A stretch of DNA of 64,000 nt from Agelas oroides (Eukaryota > Porifera > Demospongiae > Agelasida > Agelasidae), in NCBI GenBank assembly GCA_949130485.1, contig OX422184.1:18919824-18983823 (forward strand), in the 5' to 3' direction. Position 1 is the stretch's first letter. Every line of letters begins with the position of its first letter. The notes below the pieces were generated by a model that was not told where the DNA came from, did not search any database, and saw only the letters and a program-made list of their open reading frames with translations. Positions 22,840 through 34,750 of the stretch are shown here, in pieces. A program made the position numbers and the translations under genes.

Positions 22840-23610
22840 CTCGAGAGGGAACCTACTGTATACACCCATGAAACCATAACTTGTACTTTGCTCTTTGTTA
22901 AATACTGTCTCAAGTAATTGGAGTTCAGGACATGCGAATCTCCACAAGGCAGCACCATAGAGAGATGTACAGAAAAACTGAAGCAAACTGAAGCAAACAT
23001 GACTTCACAGCTGAGGAACAGACTCCAAAATTTGCTACAAGGCAATTAGCATGTCCAATAAAATCCTTCCTTTTGTTCTCAATATCCTCAGAATCAGAGA
23101 GATCACATGACAGAGTGTGTCCTAGTTGAACAACAATATCTGTGAAAGTTAGCTCCTGTCCACAAAACTCAAACCGTTCATTCACAACCACAGACTTATG
23201 TGAACGGAAGCAAATGAGTTGAGTTTTCCATGCATTAAATATCAAGTTTTTCTCAGAAACAAAATCCGATCAGACTTGAAGCATCCTTCTGAGCGCATGA
23301 GCACAGGGTGCAATCAGAGCTAGATCATCTGCGTAACAGAGACCGCCCACAAACATCCCTTCCCAGTGACACCCACACCAAGCTTTTGCAAACATAGAAG
23401 TTTATCAGTAAACAGTATTGGGGATAAGACCCCTCCCTACCAGACTCCGTTTGTCACGGAAAAAGGTGAAGATAGAATACCATTCCACCTGATCTCCATA
23501 TGCTGGTTGCTGTACCATTGCAGCAAAAATCGAATAACAGGATTATATCCTCCCTTGTTCGTGTTATTTTTTGGTATGCCATCCCTACATCGATCTGTTT
23601 TCATTTTTAA
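22840..23610 (-). pseudogene. Non-LTR retrotransposon (LINE) reverse-transcriptase relic
   Basis: Read on minus: FLLQWYSNQHMEIRWNGIL, then a GGVLSPILF block, then the catalytic LCYADDLALIAPCAHALRR (YADD codons at 23323-23334), then the thumb-region frame with RSHKSVVVNERFEFCGQELT. It is dead: a TAG sits just before GGVLSP, there is a frameshift between that block and YADD, and a TGA shortly after. No endonuclease domain or 5' part is present. A CR1/Jockey-like type is likely but not proven. The tail is shared with duplication copy 2. Confidence 0.8.
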
Positions 23611-23886
23611 TGATTTTTCTTTTCTTGTAGAAATTACCAATAACACTGCAGGTTTAATTAAAACAACTTACTCTTGTTATGAAGATGTAACTAGCACAAA
23701 TTACAACCACGTGAACTAGACTGTAAGCCAAACCATTATCATGCATGGATTAAATCTATCATGCATGGATTAAATCACTACAATGTCAGGATGCTAAACT
23801 ATGCAAATGTTTGAAGATGCACACTATATTATTTTACTAAGGATTTTCAATCCCGCCATGCAGGTCCAGAAGCAGGAGCACCATCA

Positions 23887-26800
23887 CTAGGCAGGAGTAG
23901 ATGAAGGAGCAGGTGGGAAGTCGGGGTGAGGTGGAGGAGTATCTTGGAGAGATGGGCGAGGAGTGTCTGGGACAGGTGGAGGGGGAGAGTTTGGCAAGGG
24001 ACATGTTGGATCATGCATACCACCACAGATGTTATAAATCGAAGTCAAGGGACGACTTGGCAGGTTCCATGTCCGAGAAAATGAATCCCAACGATGTCTA
24101 GTACCCCATTCGATGCCACAGGGATACTTCTGTTTGTAGAGAAAGTGTATGTGTAGAAAATCAGTTTATATATATTTACATTTAAATAGTATGTATATAG
24201 AATTCTTAGATGAAGAGACTTCAATTTAATAAATCAATAAAAGAAAAATGCAAACCTTACTTAGTGAGTCAGAAATTTGAGATTCCTAAATTTTCAGCAG
24301 TTTCTGAAACACATTTTAAGAGTTTCCAACACTGGGGGAGGGGGGCTAACCCAAGATTTGTGCATGGGTTCAACCACTCTTGTTCTCAGTTTTTCTAGTT
24401 TTGTATTTCATGTCAAACATTATCACAGTGAAAATAATTGGACTTCATATTACTGTCATTATTATTCTACAATTTTTGTAGTGAATGAATCAACAAAATC
24501 ATTGACTTACAAATCTCAAACTCCAGATTCTTCCTCTGCACATCCTAATGCGGCGAAACTGGTACCAGGCATACAAATTGATTCGGTTGTTTGGCCATCC
24601 CTCATACGCACCAACACAGGCCTGAGCTCTTGGTGATCCAGTTATACAACTTGCACACAGCCTTCCCTCTCCACTACCCTCAATTTGATATTCAAAAATA
24701 ACATCTACTGATACTCCACCTCTAGCCAAACTCTGCAGAATGAGAAATTAATTCAGTTAACATAATAAAAGTCATATTTAGTGATTTGTGACACCAGGCA
24801 TGTAAGGTGGTGGAGTCAATTGAGAAACACAGCCTTACATATTTGATCTCCCAAAACCTTATAGGCAAATTGGAGATATGATTGATGAAAATAATGAGCC
24901 GTTCAAATTTAAGTTTGATGAAATTGACACATGCAACTCTACTACCAAATTTCCTCATAATGTTGTGGAAAAGCTCATTTAAAAGTAGCTTCTGTGAAAG
25001 ATGTGTGGACCAAGCTCAGTGGTGCAAGATTTGCTTTAAATTGTACATAGTTACACTGGACTGAGGACCCCCCATCCTCACCAATATGTTGCCTCTAACA
25101 CCACCTTCAACTGTCAAAGTCAAACGTGGACCAATTCCAGCAAAGCCACGAAGTGTGCTTGAATTGGCGCATAACTCAGTTCGAAAGTCAATGTTAGCTT
25201 GCACATGAGGTTGCAGGTAGAGTGATAGAGTTCCAACATAAATGAATATGCTGTATGACACACGAGGCAGACTATATCTTGGTGAGGAATATAAGGTTCT
25301 TGATGGAGTAGGAGTGCAGTTAGAGAAACTTGTTGCATTGGACAAATCAATAAGTACATTACTGAGCACTTTGAAGTACAGCTTAGCGTGCACTTGGCTG
25401 TCTGTTTTCTCCAGCAATACTTCAGCATGCAGTATATTCCATGACCAACGAAGTAAATTTGCTCGTGCAATGACTTTGCCAAATGCCTTCAGGTTTGGAC
25501 AACGATGTCCAATAAACAATCCAGCACCAACCTTAAGGTTTGCCTGGCTAATTCCAAGTGTTTTGCCCCAGATATAAGCTCTGTGGTTTGTGTAATTCCG
25601 AACATCAGCAGCACGGCTACCTTGTGAAGCAACTACATCATAATCTAAATTGGATTCATCCCAATCTGTTCCTCGTCGGTCTCTGCTTTGAGAAAACTTT
25701 TTCTCTGTTGCTATGATGTTTTCAAGAGCTTCAGCTAACCCTTCTGATTCAGGTGTCTCAAATGTTTCAACAAACGAGAGAATGAGTTCCGCTAACTGTA
25801 TATCTCCAAATTGCACAGCAGATGCTACAAGTGCTGTCTGCAGCTCCATCGACGGTGTGTAATCTATATCTCTTTCATCGAAGTATTTGGCTCCCTCACT
25901 AAGTGTTTCTGCAATGGCCACTACATGCTCATAGCTTGCAGGTGTAGTTTGAAGTATGGAGTACAGAGTTTCCTCTACAACTGGATCGTTAATGAGCTTT
26001 CGCAATGCATTAATGGAGGCAAGCTGCACTTCAAGGTCACTGTGGTTATGAAAGGAGATGATAGTGTCCAGTGCAAAGGGAGACCCAGTGTTTCCTAGCG
26101 CATGGATATAGTGAACCATTGTCATCACTGATCTTGGAGCTTCTTCCATTCTGTTCAGAAGGAATTGAGCAATTCTCTGTTCACTCTTCTCTGTTGTTTC
26201 AGAGGCCAGTGCACCATAGGCCAGCAGCAGTGGATCAAGATGATCATCATTTGAGATAATAATCTGCTCCAGTTCAGTTAACAAAGTCGGACTTGCATGG
26301 CGAATAAAGGCAATGTACAATACAATGCTTGTTTGCTCATTTTCTTTAGATGCTTGCTGAAGATCTCTGATAATGGCCTGGAATAAATAGAAGCAGAAAC
26401 CTCCACTGAAGGTAACAAAAGGGGTATGGTAATATTACATCACAGTAGCCATTTCAATTTAGGTCGGTACATTTGGTATATTCCCTGTTCGCCTACTCCC
26501 ATTTTGCCTACTCCCGTTTCGCCTACTCCCGTTTCGCCTACTCCCGTTTCGCCTACTTTAGAACAAAAACTGGCGTTTCGCCTACTCTAAAAAAACACAC
26601 AATATAAATGCACTATCAAATATACAAAACAATAATACAATGTTTAGACATTAGTGTGTGCGGACATTCCTTGTACATATTCCTCTAACGTAATTTTATT
26701 TGTATCAAAGCGACCCTCAAGGTGGTTGTTGGTTCTGAAGGAGTCATTCCAGTATACACTCCACATGGCTGCCTACCACCATGTATCTTCAAAATACCGG

Positions 26801-29800
26801 ATGAACTCCGTGATGCGGGGCAATTGTGGGGCGGCAACTTTGATAGCTTGCCAAGCTAGTCGCACAAAGCGGACTGGTACAAATGCTAATACAGCAGTTC
26901 TTCGAAGGAATCGGTTGACATTTGCATCTTCTCTGTAGGCAACTTGTAAGCCAATATTTTGGAACTTTCTCATCAAAGCTTGCCATACATGACAACCTAT
27001 GATTTCACATCCTTTGACTGTACCAAAACATGGTTGACCTGTACTGGTTGGTACACTCAACTACGTACAGCTCAGTCTTGGTACAGACAAAGCCAGTCCT
27101 AGCACAGGATATCACTTTGACATGGCCCAAATAGATTTTCAAAGACAAGCCTACTTCAGGATGTTGCCTTGACATCACTTTGATGCCCAAAATTAATCTT
27201 TTTAGGAGTAGGCGAAACACCACTTTTTTTGTCTAAAGTAGGCAAAACAGGAGTAGGCGAACAGGTACCAATTTATACATTCTATCACTTTAATGTATAG
27301 TAATTGCAAACACCTACCTTCTGTGACTTGTTACTACCTTCGACACTTAGCAGTGAGTACAGAAGATGTTTCATAGATATATCAACTGGTTCTACAGCAT
27401 TTTGTGTCTGGGTAAAAAGATAACACCAAAGAGCTAATGGCAAGTAATTTAACTACTGCACAGCATTATTAATTTTATCACTGATTACTGGAGTTGCTTA
27501 CATGGTTGGTAATTTTCACGAAGAAGTTCTTTTCGCGTTTTTCGCGCGAGTCGATAGCCGGCAAAACTGCGAAATTTGTGTTGCCTACGATAAACGAATC
27601 ACATTTCAATCCGGCAATACTTTGAACTATTAAGCCATTCTAACTGCTATTGCTTAAGCCAATCGGTAAATCGAGTAAGTTCAAACGGACGAACTGGATG
27701 GCAGCGCAGGGCCGAGAGCGAAAGCGATCGCCTCTGATACAATGGGCCTGGGTACGAGGCTACTTTTATAGCTGGCCAGCATATCCTTTCTCCCCAAACA
27801 CGAAAGAAGAGCAAAGAGAACAAAGAGACATGCAAGATCGACCTCTCTCTCCATAGACAATTCTAGACATTCACTAAGCTTTTAGCTGTCCAGCTAGCTA
27901 ACACGCGGGTTCCAGATTCAGTGACTGCGAAAAGTTAAAACCGCAAAAATTTCTGAAACCCGAATTTAGGCCCGGTTTGCGAAAATTTGTATCCACGAAA
28001 ATTACCAACCATGGTAACAGTGAGGATCTGTAACCAGTATTAAAATTTGGGCTCAAACAATAAATACTGAATGTATACTGAATGTAGCTATACATGTAGC
28101 TCATACTGTATTGAAGTATTCTATGACTGCATCCACTGCAGGTGTGAATCCAGGTAGTGTTCCAAATTCAGATTCTAATATGAGGAGCCGCTCAAGCTGG
28201 TCACCTGTAACAACCAAGTCAGTAGGTTCACAGTACGGTCTGAGATAAAATTTGTACTTTGTATTTACACTGCTTTTGTTGAGAGAACTTACTAAGTTTG
28301 TGGTTGCCAGGATTACTATGCAGTTTTTCTAAAACATGTGGAATAGATGGCATGGCTTTACGAAGGTCTCCCATCTCTGTTTCAGCAAGAGAACCTGCAT
28401 AGAAAAAGCATATGAGCCAAATTACATTCAGTGCAAAGTCATTCCACACAAGTCGTAATTGCATCTCAATGAAGTGAGAAGTTATTAGCTAATACTACTG
28501 TAATTATACCTGCATCTCAATAAAGTTACCTTTATCAATTACAACTTCCAGGGAGCCTCTTAACATTGGTTTTCTGGCACTCCTTCTCCCTCTTTTAGCA
28601 GTTGATGGCATTGTGTAGCAACGTAACAGGTCAAGAACGTATGAGCCATTGGCAGTAAGTAGGTCATCATTCAGTGGGTCCTCTTGCAGTGTTGTGTGTC
28701 TGCTTGAAAACCTCTGCTTAATCTTTGCCATTTTGACATTTGTTAAGCCAGAAGAATGGTAAAGATGTCCAGAGCGGTACTCAATGTCCTCCTCCTTCTC
28801 TAGCTGCATGTCCTTTACACGAGCTCCTGATGAATACTTCTTTACGTCACCAGTGGAGATGGAGCGATGCATCTTGAGTGAGCTCTCGTTGCCAGTAGTC
28901 TCATACCTGCGGGGAGTACTGAGTAATGATCGCTATACATGCATAACCAATATTATGCAAAACTATTCAATGATGGGGTCATCAGTGCTCACAAAAGTCT
29001 ACAGCTGTATAATTATTAGCTATATACTTGTACATGCAGTTCCATCTCCTGGTCACCCCAGCACAGCTGGTATTACTCGAAACATGTCCTGTAACTTTAC
29101 ATGACATCTACGCCTTTTTTTTAATGTTTTTTTTTTTTTTTAAGGGAGATGTGGCTTGTTGATTGTTCGTGCACATGCATTCAATTCTTACTGGTAGTGT
29201 GCCACATGTACTGATTGAGGGTCTTCCTCCTCCTCCTCTTCTTGATTCTGGAGGTTTGCCTGGAAAGCAGCAGCAATGCTCTTCTTGAAATTTACTCCCT
29301 CAGGATGGCTGTCCTTTTCATAGTAAATCTCCACAACACGACCATTTTCTGCTTGCACAAAGCAAAACTGACCAGAAAAGAGTTTGGTCATCAGAGCCTG
29401 CAGATGCTCTTGACTAGATGATTGCAGGAAAATAAGAAAGATAAATATATTACCACTGCCACATTAGAATTATTTGTAAGAATGCTTACTCCATGTTCTC
29501 TTCATCAAAAGGGAAGTCAAGCAGGACCACATTTTTCACTGACAGACAGTACTCCGTTGCAGGAGTTTGGTTGAATGTCCCAACTGGAGTTAAAGCAGAA
29601 GCAATATAATGCGGGTGATAGTTTAGAGGGGCCCCGGAAGGAAAGAAGAGGATGCATTACAGTAACTATACACTTGCTCTGTAAATGCATCCGCGGGAAG
29701 GAGAGTCAGAGTCAAAAATAATTTCAAATGTCGCACTGATGCAACTTCATCAATATTAGTGCGCACTTTTACAACGGTTATTCTGCAGCTGATCGTTCAG

Positions 29801-30712
29801 CACGTGTATGTATGTATGTATGTATGTATGTATGAGCGGCGCACGTGACACCACAGTCACGTCAGCTAGTCTCGTGCCCAGACCCCACCCTCTCACAAGG
29901 AAAAAAGCTTTTTGGCGAGGAATTTGCTTCCGCCAATCGCATTGCAGAAAACACAATCTGTGAAAGTCTTGCCCGGCTACTTCAGCACGATAACACAGCA
30001 CTTTTTTGGCGTGTTATCAGTTCTCAGCTATGCATACAGCAAGCTATGAATTTTTAATGAAGCCCAGGGAAGACCCTCTCTGCGCGGGTGGGGTCTGGGC
30101 ACGAGCCTTTCTAGCGTGTCAAGTCTCCAAGCTTCTTTCTTAGTCTCGTTCCCAAACCGCATTTTTCGCGCCTCCGGCTAGTCTCGTGCCCAGACCCCGG
30201 GAGAGTCTGGGCACGAGACTAGCCCCCGGCTCGGCGAAAAGTAACGAGACTATTTCTTTCTGTAGCTGTAACGTGTGTTTGACGGTCATCGTAGCCCCAC
30301 TCTAACTCGATTCACCTACGCATGGCTACTGTCACCGCAGCCGTACGCGCTTCCTCAAAATTATTGCCGCAAACATGCGATCCACCACCCAACACACGGA
30401 GATCAGCTCACCTGAGTTGCAGTCCACTCTGACTATGGCAGACAGTGTGTAGTTCTGAAGTAGGTCTCCCTGAAAGAACTGCTGACTGGCAGTAAATCTG
30501 TACGTGCAAACACTGGAGTCCTGAAAGAAAAGATTAATATGAAATTAGCTTGCTACCATGAACACACATTTGGCCCGAAGGTGGATTAAAACTTTACACT
30601 TCTGGTATCTAGCTACCTCGCATTGCCCATTTTCTACGTATCCATCTTGCAATGATGCATGGCTCAGTGCCACTGTGGACAGGCAAAGTAGAAATAGCTT
30701 TTCAAATCCCAT
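23887..30712 (-). CDS. Secreted LPD_N (vitellogenin/MTP-type N-terminal) lipoprotein, 11 exons, complete
   Basis: Exons: 30712-30617, 30520-30412, 29583-29490, 29413-29192, 28906-28530, 28394-28293, 28204-28107, 27407-27318, 26377-25082, 24732-24511, 24129-23887. All introns are GT-AG, every phase matches, and the total is 2949 nt (982 aa plus TAG). Exon 1 encodes a signal peptide (MGFEKLFLLCLSTVALSHA). The next exons have the lipid-transfer N-domain pattern (GRVVEIYYEKD, VHVAHYQYETTG), and the long exon gives the helical repeat region (HYIHALGNTGSP) and a DWDESNLDYDV segment. The family (vitellogenin, apoB, MTP) carries lipids through the secretory pathway. At 982 aa with no VWD domain it is far shorter than vitellogenin. 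It ends in a Cys-bearing block and a Pro-rich tail (PDTPRPSLQDTPPPHPD), so it may be a distinct early-animal subtype. Exon calls rest on splice sites and phase. Confidence 0.9.
26484..27265 (-). mobile_element. MULE (Mutator-like) element relic in intron 8 of the lipoprotein gene
   Basis: 16-bp perfect TIRs cctgttcgcctactcc (26484-26499, inverted at 27250-27265), followed inward by short cgcctactcccgttt repeats. The minus strand encodes a transposase C-terminal piece: RLAWQAIKVAAPQLPRITEF, FIRYFEDTWW, a TAG stop, then YWNDSFRTNNHLEGRF (about 27060-26645). The WN...RTNN...EG signature is typical of MULE-type transposases in animals. The stop and the missing N-terminal part mean it is inactive. 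Confidence 0.75.
27501..28013. mobile_element. MITE in intron 7 of the lipoprotein gene
   Basis: The ends are catggttggtaattttc and its inverse gaaaattaccaaccatg. The next bases are also partly complementary, with tttcgcg motifs. No open frame inside. Confidence 0.7.
29049..29180 (+). repeat. Deleted relative of the hammerhead-bearing repeat
   Basis: Shares caccccagcacagctg, the gaaacatgtcctgt core and the 3' tail (gagatgtggcttgttgattg) with the repeats at 46220 and 59970, but has lost most of CTGATGAGGC. It lies in intron 4 of the lipoprotein gene. Confidence 0.55.
29803..29833 (+). repeat. (TATG)n microsatellite
   Basis: About seven to eight tandem tatg units within intron 2 of the lipoprotein gene. 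Confidence 0.9.
29867..30113. mobile_element. Long fold-back element, TAGTCTCGTGCCCAGACC subtype
   Basis: The ends are tagtctcgtgcccagacccc and an inverted ggggtctgggcacgagcc, with about 200 bp between. No clear target duplication. It lies in intron 2 of the lipoprotein gene. Confidence 0.6.
30141..30252. mobile_element. Fold-back MITE carrying a nested second MITE
   Basis: The outer element runs from tagtctcgttcccaaaccgc to gtaacgagacta, with 9-bp flanks cttctttct and tttctttct (8 of 9). Inside it, 30179-30221 is a second element, tagtctcgtgcccagacccc with its inverse, flanked by its own 9-bp copies gcctccggc and gcccccggc (8 of 9). Confidence 0.85.
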
Positions 30713-31425
30713 TCTGATACAAATCTTGTGTAGGTTTGCTGTAGGTCAAAAAGCGTGCTCTTTTTATAGCCCATGTAGTAAACCGTAAGAACAATTATCT
30801 CCGTTGCCAGTAAACATGTCAGTTTCATTACATCTAGCTGTAAACAGTTTATTGCCTTCATTAAAAGTGTGAATTTTATTTTATACAAGAAGGAAATGGC
30901 AGCAATAATTAGACCACTAGCACATTCATAGTCAAATTTGTCAGTACTATTACAGTAATTAGCGCACCTTCCTTCTTTTGGAATGCAATTCATTTTCAGA
31001 TGTAAAGAAAGTAAAAGCGTGATATAACTGGTCAGAGTCCAAAGTTCATTTAGCTATCAGTCCCTCAGCAAAGCAGATTCACCTCTAGCTATTTTCTGCA
31101 TGTGTGAATTCCATTCCAAGAAGGAAATGGCAGACCCTCTAGTGCATTCATAGCCTATTTGCCTACTTTCATTTCCCCTGCATGCCTGCTCCTGTTTCCT
31201 TCTTTACATACTTTTAACCTATATAATTTCTTTTTGCTTAGTGGCATTGTCTAGAGAAATGGTGAGACAGTAGGCAAGATGACTTGTCTCATGGGAAGCT
31301 AAGGAAACAGATGGAGCACTTAATTAACCCTCGAGAGGTAGTCACTTATCAAAAGCATTTGCAATTGGGATCAAAATCTAATTAAGCAATCAAAGTCCTT
31401 TTTGAGAGTTTTCCAAGTTATCAAG
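30713..31425. other. 5' flank of the lipoprotein gene, dispersed repeats only
   Basis: The gaaggaaatggcag motif with a nearby gcacattcatag occurs at about 30890 and 31120, and diverged at about 33885. No TATA box or other promoter element could be assigned with confidence. Confidence 0.35.
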
Positions 31426-31475
31426 TAGCCTCGTTCCCAGGCTCTTGTGTACATAACAGCCTGGGAATGAAGCTA
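31426..31475. mobile_element. Minimal fold-back MITE, TAGYCTCG family
   Basis: tagcctcgttcccaggctc and its inverse cctgggaatgaagcta lie within 50 bp, close to the smallest hairpin form of the family. The flanks agree poorly. Confidence 0.65.
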
Positions 31476-31681
31476 GGATCAAGGTGACCTCCAAGCTGTA
31501 ATAATCAACGGACCAAGAACACGCAGTACTTTAAACCACTAAAAATCAAGCAATCAAGAGCTTCAGAATGAAATGAGCAAGTGATCAAGCACACTTTTCA
31601 CTGATTTTCAAGAGATTCTGAAGCTTTCTTACGTGCAACAGTAATGACACTGGGACTATGTGTGCATTTGCATGAAATACA

Positions 31682-31803
31682 TAGCCTCGTTCCCAGGCCT
31701 TCCCACCGTCCAGTTGTTGATCACTTGTGGTATAACCTCGTTCCCAGGCCTTCCAACCGTCCAGTTTTTGACTGGACAGTGGGAAGGCCTGGGAACGAGG
31801 CTA
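31682..31803. mobile_element. Fold-back MITE, TAGYCTCG family
   Basis: Begins tagcctcgttcccaggcctt and ends cctgggaacgaggcta. The left arm is repeated in tandem inside (from 31734). Its 9-bp flanks tgaaataca and tgaaatacg match at 8 of 9. Confidence 0.85.
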
Positions 31804-32239
31804 TGAAATACGTAGGTGGCACGGAATTAACACAGTATTTCCAAGGTCGACTAACCTGGAATCCAAGCTGATAGACTTCTTTGCCTTCATAAAATTTTAG
31901 CAAACAGTCAGTTTTGGGAGTCTTCAACCTTTCACTGTCCGTAAAATTGGGGATTTTTCGGTCCATTTCCAGTCGGCATTGGCATCCATGCAGTAATGCA
32001 TTCATACTTAAGATATTAGATGTGGCCTGGCAGAACACCTCATATGGTGGTCAGAACTTTGAGATAAGCTTAGATCGACTTCTCTTTCGTTTTTTGAGAT
32101 CATGCGTGCACTTTATTGTGAAATTATTCTTGTGAAGTTAATATTCTGTGTTTCCCTTGTGGTTTAACTTTTCTTGTTTTTATAAGTGCTCCAGAACTTT
32201 GTAAATTTATCAATTTTGTGTATGATTGTGAAAGAAAAA

Positions 32240-32362
32240 AAATCAAGAAAAAATCGGCATAAGTAAAAAAGAAATAGTGAAAAGAAAAATAGGCAGATTT
32301 CTTGGGGAAAAAAAAAAAGAAAAATAGGGAAACAAAAAGCAAAATCTATCAAGGCCTAGTTA
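32240..32362. repeat. A-rich tract ending in a GGATTATGCT-family terminus
   Basis: A long A-rich stretch (agaaaaatagg units) ends in tctatcaaggccta, the right end of the family at 32668. Probably a truncated copy. Confidence 0.45.
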
Positions 32363-32667
32363 GGATGCTACCTACAGTGAGCATGTAGATGCGTCCATCA
32401 AGTGGCAATTTTGTCGGGTTCATGAATATATTAATAAGCTACTAAAACCCTTTTTTAAAATTAGGCAAAGCAAGATTGCCCTAAAGCAAACCCTAACCCT
32501 GAAACTAGGAGTAACACTGGTCCCGACTGTAACCCACGTTTATGTTTTCGTTAACCTCCACCGAGAGAATTCTGTGCCACTTAAAGTGCATGCCCGATAA
32601 AAAGGTATTTAGGTAACTTGACTAAATACTTTTGTCAAACCAGCAAACATGTTGTGCTGGTTGAGTT

Positions 32668-33134
32668 TAGGCCTTGATGGATTATGCTAGCATAATTTTA
32701 GAATTATTTGAGAATAATAGGTGTAAAATTCTAATAAAAAAAGAATAATATGTCCTAGTTTTGTAGGCTACACCTAACAGCAATTGGCGTTGAGTCTAGG
32801 CGTACATGTAACCTTGTCCATAGGCATCATTTGGCAGCTGCTGCCAATGAAACATTGAAACCTGGGGATGAGGCTAGTGTGCGTGCGCATTTCCACTCCA
32901 ATCACGTGTAGTAATGTAGTAGGCATTAATTAAAATGAGTATTTGTACAGTTTTTGGTATTGAGTGGGGCTATCTATATATAACAAGACTCTATTTGGTG
33001 CACGATGTATTGTATTTAGACTGGGAATAATAGGCATGATGAAAAGAATATTAGGTAGAATGAGAAGAATAATAGGTAAGAATTTGGAGAATACAAGAAT
33101 AGAATAATAGGGTAAAAAAATCCATCAAGGCCTA
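32668..33134. mobile_element. hAT-like MITE, GGATTATGCT family
   Basis: 16-bp TIRs taggccttgatggatt (32668-32683) and the inverse (33119-33134). Perfect 8-bp flanks gttgagtt (32660-32667 and 33135-33142) fit a hAT-type target duplication. The interior repeats gaataatagg. It is related to 3416-3952. Confidence 0.75.
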
Positions 33135-33284
33135 GTTGAGTTTCAGTAACTAGCTGTCAATAAGCTGGCATTTGACACCACACTGCATCAGTAAAACACT
33201 AGCTACATGGCTACAGCTTTCAGGCAATACAGTGTACTCATAATTAGCACCCTTTCCAGACCATTAATTTTTTTTTTTTTTTAG

Positions 33285-33472
33285 CATATCCCCCCAAATA
33301 GTAACTCACTTAGCCATAACTGGCCCACCCACCTACACTTCTGCCCCAGCCCTCCTCTCATGTCCCCATTGTTTTAGCTTCAAACTCGATTAATGCTCAA
33401 AAATGTCCACACAGTCATAGGAACATTGATGTGCCACCTGGTGTTGGTGCTCTCCCCCACTTGACACACAAC
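33285..33472 (-). repeat. Third, inverted copy of the 11058/13013 dispersed repeat
   Basis: A diverged minus-strand match: agcatatccccccaaatagt at one end and ctcccccacttgacacacaa at the other, with reduced internal repeats. Confidence 0.65.
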
Positions 33473-34371
33473 GAAATTCATTGTTATATCCATGCAGGTA
33501 AGTACACCTTAACTACCTTTGTCAACCAGCAGAAATGTCAGCATCGAGCTGCATGTAAACAAGTCATCATTTGACATCATTGTATTGTTATGCTTCGTCT
33601 GCTATAACAACGGATTGGGACGGATTGCGACAGAGCCATTAGTTGACAGCCATTTTAGATCTCTGTACAATTCGCACACACAATCATAATATAGTTACGT
33701 GCACATATACATACATAACCACACATACTAGTGCGCATGCACCAATGTATACATATTAAATAATAACAATGCACGTCATAACATTGCAGGAATAGTACTT
33801 AACACTACAATCATACTGCCTATTAACTGTAAACAATACTTTCAGGATTAAGTTACTAGGTGTGAATTTCATTCTAAAAGGAGGAAATGGCAGCATCATC
33901 TGTAGCACAAGTCATACACATCACATGACATCACAATAGTAGACTTTTCGACTTTTTGTTATCTTCAGAACCTGATGGAAACATCTCAAAGGTTCTAAAT
34001 TACAATTAATTCATGCAATTTCCAGGGTTAGCCAACTTTACTTAATTCTCTGCCCTTCCATGACATAAATTGCACAAAAATGCAATAAAATACATGCATA
34101 GCCTATATGAACATATGGTCAAAAAATTGAAAACATTCTGCTGCTAAGAGTATCCCAAGTCGAGGGGGGAAATTCATGATTAGTGGGTTATAGTCCACTT
34201 TACCTCTCAGCCCTTCATTTGTTGTTGTCAACACTAATCTCGTTTTCAAGCCTTCTCTTCCCTTACTTTTTTTTTATCACTGTAACTAAACATGACGGCC
34301 TACATGATGGGAACAATCAGGTGCCATAGTGAACATGATCCTGTTCCAAACTGTACCACATCATCATAATC
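33473..34371. other. No gene recognised
   Basis: AT-rich sequence with an acacata run near 33700 and a copy of the ggaaatggcag repeat at about 33885. No coding or RNA signal seen. Confidence 0.35.
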
Positions 34372-34444
34372 CAGCCGTTTCGCCAGCGACCGGAAGTGCA
34401 ATAGGAGTGGTCATTTTTTTATTTTTGGCGTAAACACGAATACG

Positions 34445-34750
34445 TCATGGATTCACCGTCCACGTGGCAGACTCCATTTGGAGCACTTCGTTGGAGGGCA
34501 GCTGGAGTCGTGCGTGTGTGAGCACGCAGCAGTCGATCGGGTCTTGGAGGAAGAGCAAGGACTGTGCTATGTAACTGAACAAGTCCGGTATTCCTACACC
34601 TTGGAACAGTAGAGAAATCGCGTCGTCTTCGAGGTATCCTCCGTTTTGCTGGTTCTGAATGAGAGACACGATCGCCTCCCCAATAGCGTTTCGCCAATAG
34701 CAGAGATGACGATTTTTGCTGTGGATGTTGTCCTTTGGTGCAACTTTCTA
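34445..34750 (-). CDS. Coding-like open frame, unknown
   Basis: Open minus frame of about 101 codons with an even composition: LCYWRNAIGEAIVSLIQNQQ, then GYLEDDAISLLFQGVGIPDL, then FLQDPIDCCVLTHARLQLPS, and a stop. It looks like a real exon or terminal exon of a helical protein, but no family is recognised and no start codon or acceptor is certain. It lies next to the inverted repeat at 34372, so it may be transposon-encoded. Confidence 0.3.

Larger units (their letters stand above)
17283..22880 (+). repeat. Segmental duplication, copy 1
   Basis: Collinear with 40139-46735 in the same orientation, from tgtactgctccat through to the LINE tail (gtgtatggaatttg). Differences include the inverted-repeat element 18352-19631 and MITE 21509-21737, present only here, and blocks absent here near 20370 and 20515. 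The left edge lies inside exon F; the right edge lies within a LINE fragment. Confidence 0.9.

Noticed and set aside
24882-26300. Plus-strand frames over the lipoprotein exons
   Set aside because: Shadows of the minus-strand coding exon.
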